A stretch of 57,287 nucleotides of DNA from Alcaligenaceae bacterium (GTDB taxonomy: Bacteria > Pseudomonadota > Gammaproteobacteria > Burkholderiales > Burkholderiaceae_B): contig CANCOC010000010.1 in the NCBI GenBank assembly GCA_947379755.1, forward strand, positions 1 through 57,287, read 5' to 3'. Position 1 is the stretch's first letter; every line of letters starts with the position of its first letter. The translations under genes and the position numbers were made by a program. Below are positions 25,330 to 34,754 of this stretch, piece after piece. Under the pieces are notes generated by a model that was given only the letters and a program-made list of their open reading frames with translations, ran no database searches and was not told the origin of the DNA.

Positions 25330-26138
25330 GCGTGTTTGAAAACGTGGCGTTTGGCTTGCGCGTCAAACCGCGTGCCGAACGTCCGAGCGAAGAAAAAATC
25401 CGCGAGAAAGTCAGCGAACTTCTCCAGATGGTTCAACTGGAGTTTCTGCAAGATCGTTTTCCCTCCCAGCTTTCGGGTGGACAGCGCCAGCGGATTGCAC
25501 TGGCGCGTGCATTAGCCATTGAGCCGCGCGTACTCCTGCTCGACGAGCCCTTTGGGGCGCTTGATGCAAAGGTCAGAAAGGAGTTGCGCAAGTGGCTGCG
25601 CAAACTGCATGATGAGTTACACGTGACATCAGTATTTGTCACCCATGACCAGGAAGAAGCGCTTGAGGTCTCCGACACGGTGGTACTGATGAATCGTGGC
25701 AAACTCGAACAGGTCGGCACACCAGAAGAAGTCTACGACCATCCCGCTACCCCTTTTGCGTATGGTTTTCTTGGTAACGTCAACCGGTTTGAAGGTGCGC
25801 TCAAAGATGGGAAATTCACGTTCGGTGATATTACCTTCGATCATTCGATTGCAATGTCGGGCGATCAGTCTTCAGCGATTGCCTTTGCACGCCCTGCTGA
25901 CTTTGACATAGTAAGCGTGCAAAGCAGCCAGAAAGGAATCCCGGCAGTCATCGATCGCATTCTTTCTTTTGGGCCGACCTCCAAAATCGAATTAACTTCT
26001 GCAGTCGCACTGACCACCTCAGGCAAGCCACTCGAATACGAGGTTCAATGGCCTCGTCACCGAGTGCTTGAAAGCGCGTTAAAGGAAGGCATGACCGTCA
26101 AGCTGGTTCCCACCAGCCTGCGAATATTCAACAAATAA
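25062..26138 (+). CDS. cysA: Sulfate/thiosulfate import ATPase CysA, canonical start codon missing
   Basis: Reading from 25062 the protein would be [20 protein letters not shown], exactly a CysA N-terminus, but the first codon is AGG instead of ATG. In this frame a TGA lies at 25035-25037, and the first standard start after it is GTG at 25110, which would delete the first beta-strand and the aromatic A-loop residue. The remainder is intact: Walker [10 protein letters not shown], signature [15 protein letters not shown], Walker [23 protein letters not shown], and the C-terminal TOBE-like domain. Length would be about 358 residues. It may be poorly expressed, begin at a near-cognate codon, or be normal with a base-call error. 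Confidence 0.85.
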   Translation, partial: RSIEVKNVTKNFGSIRVLDDINLRIDSGELVALLGPSGCGKTTLLRIIAGLETADYGSIYLEEDDATLTGARERQVGFVFQHYALFRHMSVFENVAFGLRVKPRAERPSEEKIREKVSELLQMVQLEFLQDRFPSQLSGGQRQRIALARALAIEPRVLLLDEPFGALDAKVRKELRKWLRKLHDELHVTSVFVTHDQEEALEVSDTVVLMNRGKLEQVGTPEEVYDHPATPFAYGFLGNVNRFEGALKDGKFTFGDITFDHSIAMSGDQSSAIAFARPADFDIVSVQSSQKGIPAVIDRILSFGPTSKIELTSAVALTTSGKPLEYEVQWPRHRVLESALKEGMTVKLVPTSLRIFNK

Positions 26139-26153
26139 TGAATCAGTCGTCGG

Positions 26154-27605
26154 TCATGTGAGGTCTGGTACATCTCCAATCCACGCAATTCTAAGCAGAT
26201 TGGTCGATCCAGACACGCCAAAAGGTGTGCCCGCAACAATCAGCAGGGCCTGACCGAGCGTGCCAAATCCATGCTTTTTGGCAGCAAGCGTTGCATGCAT
26301 CACGATCTCTTCTGTGCTGACTACATCGGCCGCCTGAATCGAATGTACGCCCCATACCAGAGACAGCCTGCGCGCAGCAGCAGGGATCGGCGTCATACTC
26401 AGTATGGGTGCGCGCGGACGCTCATGAGCGACGCGCAGGGTCGTTGCACCCGAAGAGGTATACGCGACGGTTGCGGCAACTGGCAGGGTTTCAGCCACGG
26501 TACGAATTGCGGCAGAAATGGCATCGCGCGCATCACTGTGGCGCCTTGAATTGACTGCATCCATGGTGATGCGCTGAAGCGGATCGCGCTCAGTGCTTTG
26601 CAGAATGCGGTCCATCATTTCAACGGCTTCGATTGGATAATCTCCCGAGGCAGATTCAGCTGACAACATGACAGCATCCACACCATCGTAAACAGCTGTT
26701 GCAACATCAGAGACCTCAGCCCGTGTGGGGACTGGCGAGGTGATCATCGACTCCAGCATCTGTGTGGCGACGATAACGGGCTTTCCAGCTTCGCGGCATG
26801 CCCTGACGATGCGCTTTTGCAGCACCGGAACTTCTTCGGGAGGTAGTTCAACGCCAAGATCGCCACGCGCGACCATCACACCATCGGATGCCGCCACAAT
26901 CGCAACCAGCGAATCGATCGCAGAAGGTTTTTCAAGTTTGGCCATGATCCAGGCACGATGACCGACAATCGCCTTGAGTTCGTGAATGTCTTCAGGACGC
27001 TGGACAAAAGACAGGGCAATCCAGTCGATGCCAATGCTCAGGCCAAAAGCAAGGTCTTCACGATCCTTCTCCGTCAGGGCCGACAAGGGCAAAATGGCAC
27101 CAGGCACGTTCACGCCCTTACGATCAGAGATCATGCCCGCGTTCAGGGCTTGAACATCGGCATACTCTTTTGTGCAGTTCAAGACCCGCAAGCGTACTTT
27201 GCCATCATCAATTAACAAATCATCGCCTGCGCGGATTGCGGCAAAAATTTCAGGGTGCAAGAGCGGGACACGACCGTTTTCACCCGGAGCAGGATTCAGA
27301 TCCAGCCTGAGCTTTTGACCTGTTTCAAGCATCTGCTTGCCACCTACGATTTTCCCAAGGCGTAACTTGGGTCCCTGCAGGTCCATCAGGATCCCGACTG
27401 GACGACCGACATCAGCCTCTATCTGGCGAATGGCATCGTAACGGGCTTTATGATCGGCATGCGTACCATGGCTGAAGTTCAATCTGAACACATCGACGCC
27501 TGCATCAAAGAGACGACGGATCATCACCGGTTCGCTGCTGGCAGGACCGAGCGTTGCGACAATTTTAGTGTTGCGGTTACGGTGCGAAATCGCGTCAAGT
27601 TTCAT
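26154..27605 (-). CDS. pyk: Pyruvate kinase
   Basis: This 483-residue protein converts PEP and ADP to pyruvate and ATP. The N-terminal NTKIVATLGPASS, FRLNFSHGTHADH, LMDLQGPKLR, the catalytic IMAKLEKPSAI lysine motif, and VMVARGDLGVELP with ATQMLESMI and DAVMLSAESASGDYP cover the whole active site. The C-terminal allosteric domain has AYTSSGATTLRVAHERP. It is convergent with cysA (15 bases between stops) and stands alone, which is common for this gene. Confidence 0.96.
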   Translation of the reverse strand: MKLDAISHRNRNTKIVATLGPASSEPVMIRRLFDAGVDVFRLNFSHGTHADHKARYDAIRQIEADVGRPVGILMDLQGPKLRLGKIVGGKQMLETGQKLRLDLNPAPGENGRVPLLHPEIFAAIRAGDDLLIDDGKVRLRVLNCTKEYADVQALNAGMISDRKGVNVPGAILPLSALTEKDREDLAFGLSIGIDWIALSFVQRPEDIHELKAIVGHRAWIMAKLEKPSAIDSLVAIVAASDGVMVARGDLGVELPPEEVPVLQKRIVRACREAGKPVIVATQMLESMITSPVPTRAEVSDVATAVYDGVDAVMLSAESASGDYPIEAVEMMDRILQSTERDPLQRITMDAVNSRRHSDARDAISAAIRTVAETLPVAATVAYTSSGATTLRVAHERPRAPILSMTPIPAAARRLSLVWGVHSIQAADVVSTEEIVMHATLAAKKHGFGTLGQALLIVAGTPFGVSGSTNLLRIAWIGDVPDLT

Positions 27606-27641
27606 CTTGCGTTCCTATGATCGATTTTTAAAATACAGTGT

Positions 27642-27702
27642 TTGACAGACTGAATCCGTCTATATAGGATCTATCCATTGCACTTGTGATGATAGCTGCA
27701 AT
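27642..27702 (+). promoter_or_regulatory. Predicted promoter and adjacent inverted repeat before the carbamoylase-type gene
   Basis: A perfect -35 box TTGACA (27642-27647) is followed after 17 bases by TAGGAT (27665-27670). Just downstream, an inverted repeat ATTGCA (27677-27682) and TGCAAT (27697-27702), with a 14-base spacer, straddles the expected start point. It looks like an operator for an unidentified repressor. The promoter precedes the gene at 27748. Confidence 0.45.
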
Positions 27703-27747
27703 TAATCTGGAATCAATGTAATTTCTTCCAACCTGGAACCTCGAGCC

Positions 27748-29010
27748 ATGAACGCTGCAACCCCTAACCCGATTCACGCACTGCGCGTCAATGGACAACG
27801 ACTCTGGGAAACTTTGATGGAGCTTGCCACAATCGGTGCCACTCCGAAGGGTGGCGTGTGCCGTCTCGCACTGACAGATCTGGATCGACTAGGCCGAGAT
27901 TTTTTTGTCAGGCAAGCCAAGGCAGCAGGCTGCACAATTCGCATCGACAGTATTGGCAATATTTTCGCGCGCCGTGCAGGCCGGGATACCGCCCGCCCCG
28001 TAGTCATGACCGGAAGCCATATTGATACACAACCGACGGGTGGAAAATTTGACGGCAACTATGGAGTCATGGCTGGTCTTGAGGTTTTCAAAACACTCAA
28101 CGATGCAGGCATCGTTACCCAGGCTCCGCTCGAGGTCGTCGTGTGGACCAATGAAGAAGGTTCGCGTTTTGTCCCCGTCATGATGGGATCTGGCACATTT
28201 ATCGGCGAATTCGGGATCGACTCCGTCCTAACACAGAAAGATCGGGATGGCATCAGCGTCGGCGAGGCACTCAATGCAATCGGCTATGCCGGCACGGATG
28301 TTGTCAGCACAGAAGCAATCGCTGCTTATTTTGAGGCGCATATTGAGCAGGGCCCTGTCCTCGAGGCCCGCGAGACGACAATTGGAGTAGTAACAGGCGC
28401 GCTCGGTCAAAGATGGTTCGATGTCGTGGTCACTGGCTCGGAGGCGCATGCAGGCCCAACACCAATGGGTTTACGCAAAGACGCATTGCTGGCGGCTTCG
28501 CACGTCATTCAATGCGTGAATCAACTGGCACTGGATCATGCGCCCAATGCTCGCGGAACTGTCGGGATGCTTGATGTCTACCCCAACTCGCGCAATGTCA
28601 TACCTGGCACCGTCAAGTTTTCTGTCGATTTGCGGGCCGACAATGATGAGATATTGACTGCGATGGTGGCCAGCCTGCACGAAAGACTGGTAACAATTGC
28701 CAAAAATGGGAGTGTTTCCATTGAGATGACGCAAGTGGTCTACTTCCCACCACAGGCTTTTGCTGCCCCTCTGGTCAGCGCGGTACGAAGTAGCGCCATA
28801 GAAATGGGATTGTCAGAGATGGATGTGGTCAGTGGTGCGGGTCACGATGCTGTATATATGGCGCGTGTCGCGCCAACTGCCATGATTTTTGTACCTTGCA
28901 AGGATGGCATTAGTCATAACGAAATCGAAGATGCACGCCCGGACCATCTCGAGGCGGGTTGCAACGTCTTGCTGCATGCCATGCTTAAACAGGCGAATGG
29001 CGCAGACTGA
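27748..29010 (+). CDS. M20 family N-carbamoyl-L-amino-acid hydrolase / beta-ureidopropionase / allantoate amidohydrolase-type enzyme
   Basis: This 420-residue zinc hydrolase has metal-binding H91 in GSHIDTQPTGGKFDG, D102 in the same stretch, the catalytic glutamate pair in WTNEEGSRF (136-137), AHIEQGP, and the late HNEIED histidine. The dimerisation insert carries GSEAHAGPTPM. The family removes the carbamoyl group from N-carbamoyl amino acids or beta-alanine and releases CO2, ammonia and the amino acid. This is the reaction that follows hydantoinase, whose gene lies 6 kb upstream. It has its own promoter and a strong terminator. Confidence 0.9.
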   Translation: MNAATPNPIHALRVNGQRLWETLMELATIGATPKGGVCRLALTDLDRLGRDFFVRQAKAAGCTIRIDSIGNIFARRAGRDTARPVVMTGSHIDTQPTGGKFDGNYGVMAGLEVFKTLNDAGIVTQAPLEVVVWTNEEGSRFVPVMMGSGTFIGEFGIDSVLTQKDRDGISVGEALNAIGYAGTDVVSTEAIAAYFEAHIEQGPVLEARETTIGVVTGALGQRWFDVVVTGSEAHAGPTPMGLRKDALLAASHVIQCVNQLALDHAPNARGTVGMLDVYPNSRNVIPGTVKFSVDLRADNDEILTAMVASLHERLVTIAKNGSVSIEMTQVVYFPPQAFAAPLVSAVRSSAIEMGLSEMDVVSGAGHDAVYMARVAPTAMIFVPCKDGISHNEIEDARPDHLEAGCNVLLHAMLKQANGAD

Positions 29011-29046
29011 ATCAGCCTGCAACAGCGCGACAAGCTTCCTGCTCAA

Positions 29047-29086
29047 GAAAATGGCCCGGATTCATTAGAATCGAGGCCATTTTTTT
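29047..29086. terminator. Bidirectional intrinsic terminator
   Basis: A long hairpin, ATGGCC-cg-GATTC-atta-GAATC-ga-GGCCAT, is flanked by a run of A on the left and seven T on the right. It lies between the convergent carbamoylase-type gene and pckG and can serve both. Confidence 0.85.
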
Positions 29087-29107
29087 ATGACAGCGAGAAC
29101 AGATTAC

Positions 29108-30964
29108 TCAGCCCAGACGTGACTCAAAGTTCGCCTTGATTTTGAGCAATTCAGGAGGCAGGCCAACAGCCAGGCGTTCGAACAACTCGGTATGCAACTC
29201 AAACTCTTTGCGCCAGGCAGCTGAATCAATTGAGGTAATGGTCGTAAACTTTTCAATTGAAAAGTCCATGCCCAGCCAGTCGAGATCTTCGTACTTTGGT
29301 GTAATACCAAAAACGTGTTCCTGACCTTCGGCCTGACCTTCGATCCGGCTAAGCATCCATTTCAGAACACGTGTGTTTTCGCTAAAGCCAGGCCAGACAA
29401 ATTTGCCTTCTTCATCCGTGCGGAACCAATTGACACAAAAAATCTTGGGCAGTTTTGCACCGGAACTTTGAAGGTGCTCGCCAAGCTCAAGCCAGTGTGA
29501 AAAATACTCTGCCATGTTGTAGCCGCAAAATGGCAGCATCGCAAACGGATCACGACGTACGACACCAAGCTGGCCTGCTGCTGCAGCAGTCGTTTCTGAA
29601 CCCATGGTGGCTGCCATGTAGACACCCTCGGCCCAGTCACGCGCCTCGGTGACCAGAGGAACAGTTGTCGAACGACGGCCGCCAAAGATAAAGGCATCAA
29701 TCACTACGCCTTCAGGATTGTCCCACTCGGGGTCCAGTACGGGATTTTGAGTGGCCGCAACGGTAAAGCGCGAATTAGGATGTGCTGCCTTGATACCTTT
29801 TTCTTTGGCAAGCTCAGGCGTCCAGTCGCGTCCTTGCCAGTCGATTGCATGTGCAGGTGGCACTTTCGTCATGCCTTCCCACCACACATCACCCTCGTCG
29901 GTGAGTGCAACGTTAGTGAAAATAGTATCCTGGCTCAAGGTCGTCATGCAATTGAAATTGGACGACTTGTTTGTACCTGGGGCCACACCGAAATAACCTG
30001 CCTCAGGGTTGATCGCACGCAGATTACCTTTTGCATCAGGCTTGATCCAGGCAATATCATCACCAATCGTGGTGATTTTCCAGCCCTGCTCTGCCATTCC
30101 AGCGGGAGGAATCAACATCGCAAAATTGGTTTTGCCACAGGCAGAAGGAAAAGCTGCTGCCACATGATATTTTTTACCCCAGGGTGCCTCGACACCCAGA
30201 ATCAACATGTGCTCAGCCAGCCAGCCAGGCGATGTCATGCTTGATTCGCTGCGCCCCATATTCGAGGCGATACGCAAAGCAAAACATTTTTTGCCCAGTA
30301 GTGCGTTACCACCGTAACCAGAGCCATAAGACCAGATTTCGCGGGTTTCAGGAAAATGAACAATATATTTTGTCGGGTTGCATGGCCAGTCCATGTCAGC
30401 CTGACCAGCTGCCAGGGGAGCGCCTACGGAATGCACACAGGGAACAAAGTCACCTGTCTCACCGAGCACATCAAATACTTTACGACCCATGCGTGTCATC
30501 AGCTTCATGTTGACGACTACATATGGGGAGTCAGATAGCTCAATACCGATCTGAGCAATCGGTGAACCCAGTGGGCCCATCGAGAAAGGAATAACATACA
30601 TCGTGCGGCCAGCCATGGCGCCCTCAAAAAGCTCATCGAGCTTGACGCGCATTTCTGCAGGGGCGATCCAGTTATTGGTAGGGCCTGCTGCAGCCTTGTC
30701 ATGACTGCAGATAAAGGTGCGGTCTTCGACACGCGCGACGTCATCTGGTGACGAACGTGCCAGATAGGAGTTTGGTCGCTTTTCAGGATTGAGTCTGGTC
30801 AACATGCCTGTCTGCACCATTTCGGCACACAGTCGATCATATTCTTCGTCTGTGCCATCGCACCAGACGATATTGGCAGGCTTGGCCTGAGCTGCGATCT
30901 CTGCAACCCACTTTTTTAAGCCCTCGTGGCGGACATATGCAGGTGCGTTCAATGAAATTGTCAT
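29108..30964 (-). CDS. pckG: Phosphoenolpyruvate carboxykinase (GTP)
   Basis: This 618-residue cytosolic enzyme interconverts oxaloacetate and PEP using GTP. The diagnostic GTP-type motif FPSACGKTN occupies residues 272-280, followed by [21 protein letters not shown]. Other landmarks are [18 protein letters not shown] and the nucleotide-binding [14 protein letters not shown]. Length is typical of the GTP family, as opposed to about 540 for ATP-type enzymes. It ends at the shared terminator and is divergent from a dioxygenase gene across 285 bases. It would draw oxaloacetate formed by D-tartrate dehydratase or aspartate catabolism into gluconeogenesis. Confidence 0.97.
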   Translation of the reverse strand: MTISLNAPAYVRHEGLKKWVAEIAAQAKPANIVWCDGTDEEYDRLCAEMVQTGMLTRLNPEKRPNSYLARSSPDDVARVEDRTFICSHDKAAAGPTNNWIAPAEMRVKLDELFEGAMAGRTMYVIPFSMGPLGSPIAQIGIELSDSPYVVVNMKLMTRMGRKVFDVLGETGDFVPCVHSVGAPLAAGQADMDWPCNPTKYIVHFPETREIWSYGSGYGGNALLGKKCFALRIASNMGRSESSMTSPGWLAEHMLILGVEAPWGKKYHVAAAFPSACGKTNFAMLIPPAGMAEQGWKITTIGDDIAWIKPDAKGNLRAINPEAGYFGVAPGTNKSSNFNCMTTLSQDTIFTNVALTDEGDVWWEGMTKVPPAHAIDWQGRDWTPELAKEKGIKAAHPNSRFTVAATQNPVLDPEWDNPEGVVIDAFIFGGRRSTTVPLVTEARDWAEGVYMAATMGSETTAAAAGQLGVVRRDPFAMLPFCGYNMAEYFSHWLELGEHLQSSGAKLPKIFCVNWFRTDEEGKFVWPGFSENTRVLKWMLSRIEGQAEGQEHVFGITPKYEDLDWLGMDFSIEKFTTITSIDSAAWRKEFELHTELFERLAVGLPPELLKIKANFESRLG

Positions 30965-31249
30965 ATAAATGCTTCAAAGTGGGGAATGCGGTGTAAATGC
31001 GGTAACCCAAAATTCTAGCACCGCTTTGACCTGCGAGCATTTCTTGCAACACTCCACCACCACAGACATGACATTACTCAGAATCCTTTTGCACCGTTGT
31101 TGCGCATTCGCATCACGCTAAAAATAGCTTAATTTCAACTTGAAGTTATGTGAGGAGTGAAAGGAGTATATTGATTCAAACTGAAAAAAATAAGCTGGCG
31201 TACAAATTCAAAAAATTCGACGTCCAGCATCGCTTGAGGAGACACTGCA
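30965..31249. other. Divergent intergenic region between pckG and the dioxygenase gene
   Basis: This 285-base gap has no gene I can support. It becomes AT-rich toward the right and holds the near-palindrome TTCAACTTGAA (31134-31144), which overlaps AACTTGAAGTT; either could be an operator. A GAGGAG ribosome site lies just before ATG 31250. I could not pick convincing -35/-10 boxes. Confidence 0.4.
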
Positions 31250-32134
31250 ATGACCGTGACATTTAAAAAACTTCACTCCACATTTGCCGCTGAAGTCAGT
31301 GAAATTGATTTGCGTCATGTGCAAGATGAGCACACCTTGGCTCAACTGCGCGCGGGAATGGCGGAGTTTGGAGTGCTGGTATTTAAAAACCAGCATTTTT
31401 CGAATCAGGAGCAGCTTGACTTCGCACAGCGTATGGACGGCGCGTTACACGCAAAGACATCTTCAGCTGTCCTGGCCAAAAACCGGTTTGGCAACGAAGC
31501 ACTGACGGATATATCCAACGTCGGGCAAGATGGTTCTATTCTTGATGCATCCGACCGCCGCAGAGTCAGTAGCATTAGCAATCGTCTCTGGCATACCGAC
31601 GCCTCGTTTGAAAATCCGGCAGGCCGTTATTCAATGCTGTATGCACGCAATATTCCTCCTGTGCGCGCTGATACGCAATTTGCTGATATGCGTGCCGCCT
31701 ATGACGCACTTGATGCAGAAACCAAAGCGACAATTGACAGACTGCATGTCTACCATTCGATCGTGTATTCCCGCCACATCATGGGTTTTGATTTTTCGGC
31801 GGAAGAAAGTGCAAAACTGCAGGGTGCCACCCACCCTCTTGTGCGCATCTGTGAGGGTTCACCGCGTAAATCGCTATACCTGGCCTCACACGCCGCTCAT
31901 ATCATCGAATGGCAAATACCCGAAGGTCGCCTGCTGCTCAAGGATCTCATGGAGCATGCCACACAGCCTCAGTTTGTCTGGAGCCACGAGTGGGAGTTAA
32001 ATGATCTGGTCATTTGGGATAATCGTACGACGATGCATCGCGCCCGCTCTTTTGACGATATCAAGTACAAACGAGAGCTCACTCGCGTCACTACGCTCGA
32101 CTTGCCGCGCCAGCAAGTTGCCAGCGCAGCCTGA
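31250..32134 (+). CDS. TauD/TfdA family 2-oxoglutarate-dependent dioxygenase
   Basis: This is a 294-residue Fe(II)/2-oxoglutarate oxygenase. The metal triad is H115 and D117 in LWHTDASF and H263 in TTMHRA; R278 near the end is placed to bind 2-oxoglutarate. FGVLVFKNQHFSNQEQLDFAQ and the overall pattern resemble the TfdA subgroup (phenoxyacetate dioxygenases) more than taurine dioxygenase. The reaction is hydroxylation leading to cleavage of an ether, sulfonate or similar bond. The substrate is not predictable. The gene is convergent with the aspartate dehydrogenase gene (7 bases apart). Confidence 0.9.
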   Translation: MTVTFKKLHSTFAAEVSEIDLRHVQDEHTLAQLRAGMAEFGVLVFKNQHFSNQEQLDFAQRMDGALHAKTSSAVLAKNRFGNEALTDISNVGQDGSILDASDRRRVSSISNRLWHTDASFENPAGRYSMLYARNIPPVRADTQFADMRAAYDALDAETKATIDRLHVYHSIVYSRHIMGFDFSAEESAKLQGATHPLVRICEGSPRKSLYLASHAAHIIEWQIPEGRLLLKDLMEHATQPQFVWSHEWELNDLVIWDNRTTMHRARSFDDIKYKRELTRVTTLDLPRQQVASAA

Positions 32135-32141
32135 ATACTGC

Positions 32142-32969
32142 TTAAGTCCCCACCCTGAAATTTGACTGCATCTTGCGCAGTAAGGCGATGACGCTTTGCG
32201 CAACGATACGCCCGGTTTTAGGGTTTTCGGACGGGATATTTTCCATCGTCATCGTGAACTTTGCTGCATCAGAGTCAACCACGATCGTGTGCGTGTTACG
32301 CACAACGGATGGATCCGCCCAAATTTCAAGCAAAGTATTTTCTGGGCCGACACCGGCAAGCGCCAGCGCAACCACCACATTCAAGTTTGCCGGAAAGCCC
32401 CTAGCTGCCTCGCGTGCATTCCCAGAAAACACCATCTTGGCCTCTGTCAGCCCATCGATGCTGATATTGTTGTCAACCAGGTGGGGCGCGCCCGCCAGAC
32501 CATTTGGAGGTTTGCGTGTCACCATGCGAACAGAGTGAATAGTTCCTTCCGCAGCAGCGATCATCGCATCCAGACCAATCAGCGCACCAGTCGGGACATG
32601 AATAATTCCACCTTCTGTGCGCGCAAGTTCGATCAGTTCAGGATGAAACAGCAAGGCGCCAACCGACAATACGATCACTTGTTTCTGTGCAGCCAAAAAT
32701 GGTTTGGCGATCTGGGGCAGCAAAGCCGCAGGCGCGCACTCAATCACAAGATCGGCCACAGGCTCTAAATGATCGATTGGCAGCACCTCGACCGGATGGG
32801 CGAGCGTACTGGCGAACTGTTGCGCACGCTCCAGATTCTTGGCTGACACGGCTGTGAGCAACACGCCTGGCACTTTGCCCTGAGCAAGACTGGTCGCAAT
32901 TGATTTGCCGATTGCACCAAGACCTGCAATGGCGACACGAAGTGGTTTGGTTTGTTTTAGATTGGACAT
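32142..32969 (-). CDS. nadX: Aspartate dehydrogenase (NadX-like)
   Basis: This 275-residue NAD(P)-dependent enzyme has Rossmann motif GLGAIG (residues 17-22), IECAPAALLPQ, the loop VPTGALIGLDAMIAAAEG, FPANLNVVVALALAG, and a C-terminal NTHTIVVDSDAA with the catalytic histidine. It oxidises L-aspartate to iminoaspartate/oxaloacetate or works in reverse. It starts 8 bases after a Bug receptor gene, which suggests a catabolic role for imported aspartate or a related amino acid rather than NAD synthesis. Some homologues in such clusters act on other amino acids. Confidence 0.87.
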   Translation of the reverse strand: MSNLKQTKPLRVAIAGLGAIGKSIATSLAQGKVPGVLLTAVSAKNLERAQQFASTLAHPVEVLPIDHLEPVADLVIECAPAALLPQIAKPFLAAQKQVIVLSVGALLFHPELIELARTEGGIIHVPTGALIGLDAMIAAAEGTIHSVRMVTRKPPNGLAGAPHLVDNNISIDGLTEAKMVFSGNAREAARGFPANLNVVVALALAGVGPENTLLEIWADPSVVRNTHTIVVDSDAAKFTMTMENIPSENPKTGRIVAQSVIALLRKMQSNFRVGT

Positions 32970-32977
32970 AAAGTCAG

Positions 32978-33970
32978 TCAGTCAATTTTCATATTAGAGG
33001 TTTGAACAATTCCGGCATATTTGGCAATTTCATTCTGAATATGCAGACCGAATACCGCAGGACTCCCGCCTATCACTTCAATCCCCCGGCTGGCAAGATT
33101 CTCCCTGATCCGGGGCTCTTGCAATGCCTGATTGATCAGAAGATTCATTTTTTCAATAACCGCTGCAGAGGTCTGGGCAGGTGCAATGATGCCATACCAG
33201 GAGTCCGTCTCAAAGGTGGGCAGCCCTTGTTCAGCAATTGTAGGAATATCAGGAGCAAGTGGTGCACGTGTCAGGTAGGTCGTACCGAGGGCTTTGAGTT
33301 TGCCCGAACGAATGTGTGAAATGAAGTCTGGCAAATTGCCGAACATCAGATCAATGTTGCCGCCCAGCAGGTCGTTGAGTGCAGGTCCTTGCGCTTTATA
33401 AGGCACATGCACCATATCTATACCCGCCATGGCCTTGAGCATCTCGCCAGCAAAATGCGGCGTTGTGCCATTGCCAAACGAGCCATAAGACAGCTTTCCA
33501 GGATTGAGTTTTGCGTAAGCAATCAACTCTTGCAATGTGTTGACCGGTAAATCTGCACGCACGGCAAGCACGTTTGCAGTGCGTGCCATCAAGATCACGG
33601 GAGTCAGGTCATGCACCGTGTTGTAGGGCAAGCTTTTAACCAGACTCTGGTTCACGGTAAAGCTGTTGGCAACGCCGCCAAAGGTATGCTGATCCGTGGC
33701 TTTTGCAACTGCGTCGACCCCGATCACAGTCCCCGCACCCGGTTTATTTTCGACAAAAACAGGGCTGGATAGTAACGTAGCAACTTCTGGAGTAACCAGC
33801 CTGACTACAGTGTCAAGCGTACTGGCACCGCCAGGAAATGGAACAATAAAACGAACGGGCTGAATCGGCCACTTCACAGAAGTTTGAGCCAGAACAACGG
33901 ATGAACTGAGCAGTACAGCAAGACTGCCCAGCATCGCCCTGCAAACCGATCGCCGCATATATTTTTCCAA
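32978..33970 (-). CDS. Bug/TctC family periplasmic solute receptor
   Basis: This 330-residue protein has a signal peptide (RRSVCRAMLGSLAVLLSSS, cleaved near LAQ) and the Bug features PVRFIVPFPGGASTLDTVVR, VENKPGAGT and SYGSFGNGTTPHFAGEMLK. It lies 8 bases upstream of the aspartate dehydrogenase gene and 14 bases after a small membrane-protein gene. No TctA/TctB partner is nearby, so it may share a carrier encoded elsewhere. Context suggests an amino-dicarboxylate ligand. Confidence 0.93.
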   Translation of the reverse strand: MEKYMRRSVCRAMLGSLAVLLSSSVVLAQTSVKWPIQPVRFIVPFPGGASTLDTVVRLVTPEVATLLSSPVFVENKPGAGTVIGVDAVAKATDQHTFGGVANSFTVNQSLVKSLPYNTVHDLTPVILMARTANVLAVRADLPVNTLQELIAYAKLNPGKLSYGSFGNGTTPHFAGEMLKAMAGIDMVHVPYKAQGPALNDLLGGNIDLMFGNLPDFISHIRSGKLKALGTTYLTRAPLAPDIPTIAEQGLPTFETDSWYGIIAPAQTSAAVIEKMNLLINQALQEPRIRENLASRGIEVIGGSPAVFGLHIQNEIAKYAGIVQTSNMKID

Positions 33971-33984
33971 AAAAGGTCACACTA

Positions 33985-34362
33985 TCAAGGTAAACCAACC
34001 GCCCACAAAATAGTTCTCAGTCCTGAATAGATCAGCCCTCCCGTTAACAAGGAGGCACACCCCACCAGCAAGGCCTGCATTTCATTGGCTGGTTTGAGGC
34101 GATCAATTAGTATGCGACCGGATAAAGCGGCAACGGCGAGGCCATACAGAATCGAGCCTGCCTGTGTCAGAGAACCGACAGCGAGCGACAAACCCAGCAT
34201 GAAAATCGCGGTCCCCACCATGAACGCGAGTAACCCGACGATATAACCCATCGCACGAAAAATAGTGATGCCATCTAACTCCCAGTCAGAAGATGTCTCT
34301 TCTACACCAATAGAAGGGGTTAGAGGTGTGGAATCTTGAGGTTCTAAATTGTTTTTTTGCAT
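33985..34362 (-). CDS. Small integral membrane protein, unknown function
   Basis: This 125-residue protein has a polar N-terminal tail of about 33 residues rich in Thr, Ser and acidic residues, then three to four hydrophobic segments (MGYIVGLLAFMVGTAIFMLGL, SILYGLAVAALSGRILI, ALLVGCASLLTGGLIYSGL). I do not recognise the family. It lies just upstream of a Bug receptor gene, and its size invites comparison with TctB, but I see no TctB motif. It is divergent from the lysine-rich secreted protein. Confidence 0.65.
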   Translation of the reverse strand: MQKNNLEPQDSTPLTPSIGVEETSSDWELDGITIFRAMGYIVGLLAFMVGTAIFMLGLSLAVGSLTQAGSILYGLAVAALSGRILIDRLKPANEMQALLVGCASLLTGGLIYSGLRTILWAVGLP

Positions 34363-34427
34363 TTGAGGTCTAGAATAACGGTATAGCCCAGCCAGTGGTG
34401 CTTATTCACCAATACAAAGGAAATTTT

Positions 34428-34640
34428 ATGTACAAAAAGCTTGCAGTCATCTTATTTGTCGCCATGTTTGGCTTGGCTCAAGCTGCTCCCGTTGCTGCAC
34501 AATCCACGTCCAGTTCAACACAGCAAACGTCGCCCAAGAAAAGCAGCAGCAAAAAATCAACCAAAAAATCAACCAAAAAGCCTGCAAAATCGAGCAAATC
34601 AAAATCCAGCAGCTCAGCCAAAAAGACAACAACAGGCTAA
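34428..34640 (+). CDS. Small secreted Lys/Ser-rich protein
   Basis: This 70-residue product has a clear signal peptide (MYKKLAVILFVAMFGLAQA, cleaved near VAAQ) followed by a 45-residue tail made almost only of Ser, Thr and Lys with SKKSTKKS-type repeats. The mature part would be a highly basic, unstructured periplasmic peptide able to bind nucleic acid, cell wall or lipopolysaccharide. The ATG at 34428 has a good AAAGGA ribosome site, and a terminator follows 53 bases after the stop. The longer frame with GTG 34395 adds residues before the signal peptide and is unlikely. Confidence 0.75.
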   Translation: MYKKLAVILFVAMFGLAQAAPVAAQSTSSSTQQTSPKKSSSKKSTKKSTKKPAKSSKSKSSSSAKKTTTG

Positions 34641-34692
34641 GTTAAGCATTCGCTCTGCCTGATAAGCTACACCAGTATTGGTTAGATTAAGC

Positions 34693-34727
34693 AAAAAGCC
34701 CCAACGTGTCGTCACGTTGGGGCTTTT
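34693..34727. terminator. Bidirectional intrinsic terminator
   Basis: A perfect stem AAAAGCCCCAACGTG / CACGTTGGGGCTTTT with a four-base loop (tcgt) lies between the Lys-rich secreted protein and the convergent Bug receptor gene. A-rich and T-rich edges allow use on both strands. Confidence 0.88.
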
Positions 34728-34754
34728 ATGCGTCATAGCATGCTGCGTACGTAA

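Noticed and set aside
33985-34362. TctB partner for the adjacent Bug receptor.
   Set aside because: Size and membrane segments are compatible, but I see no TctB-like motif and there is no TctA, so the protein is left as unknown.
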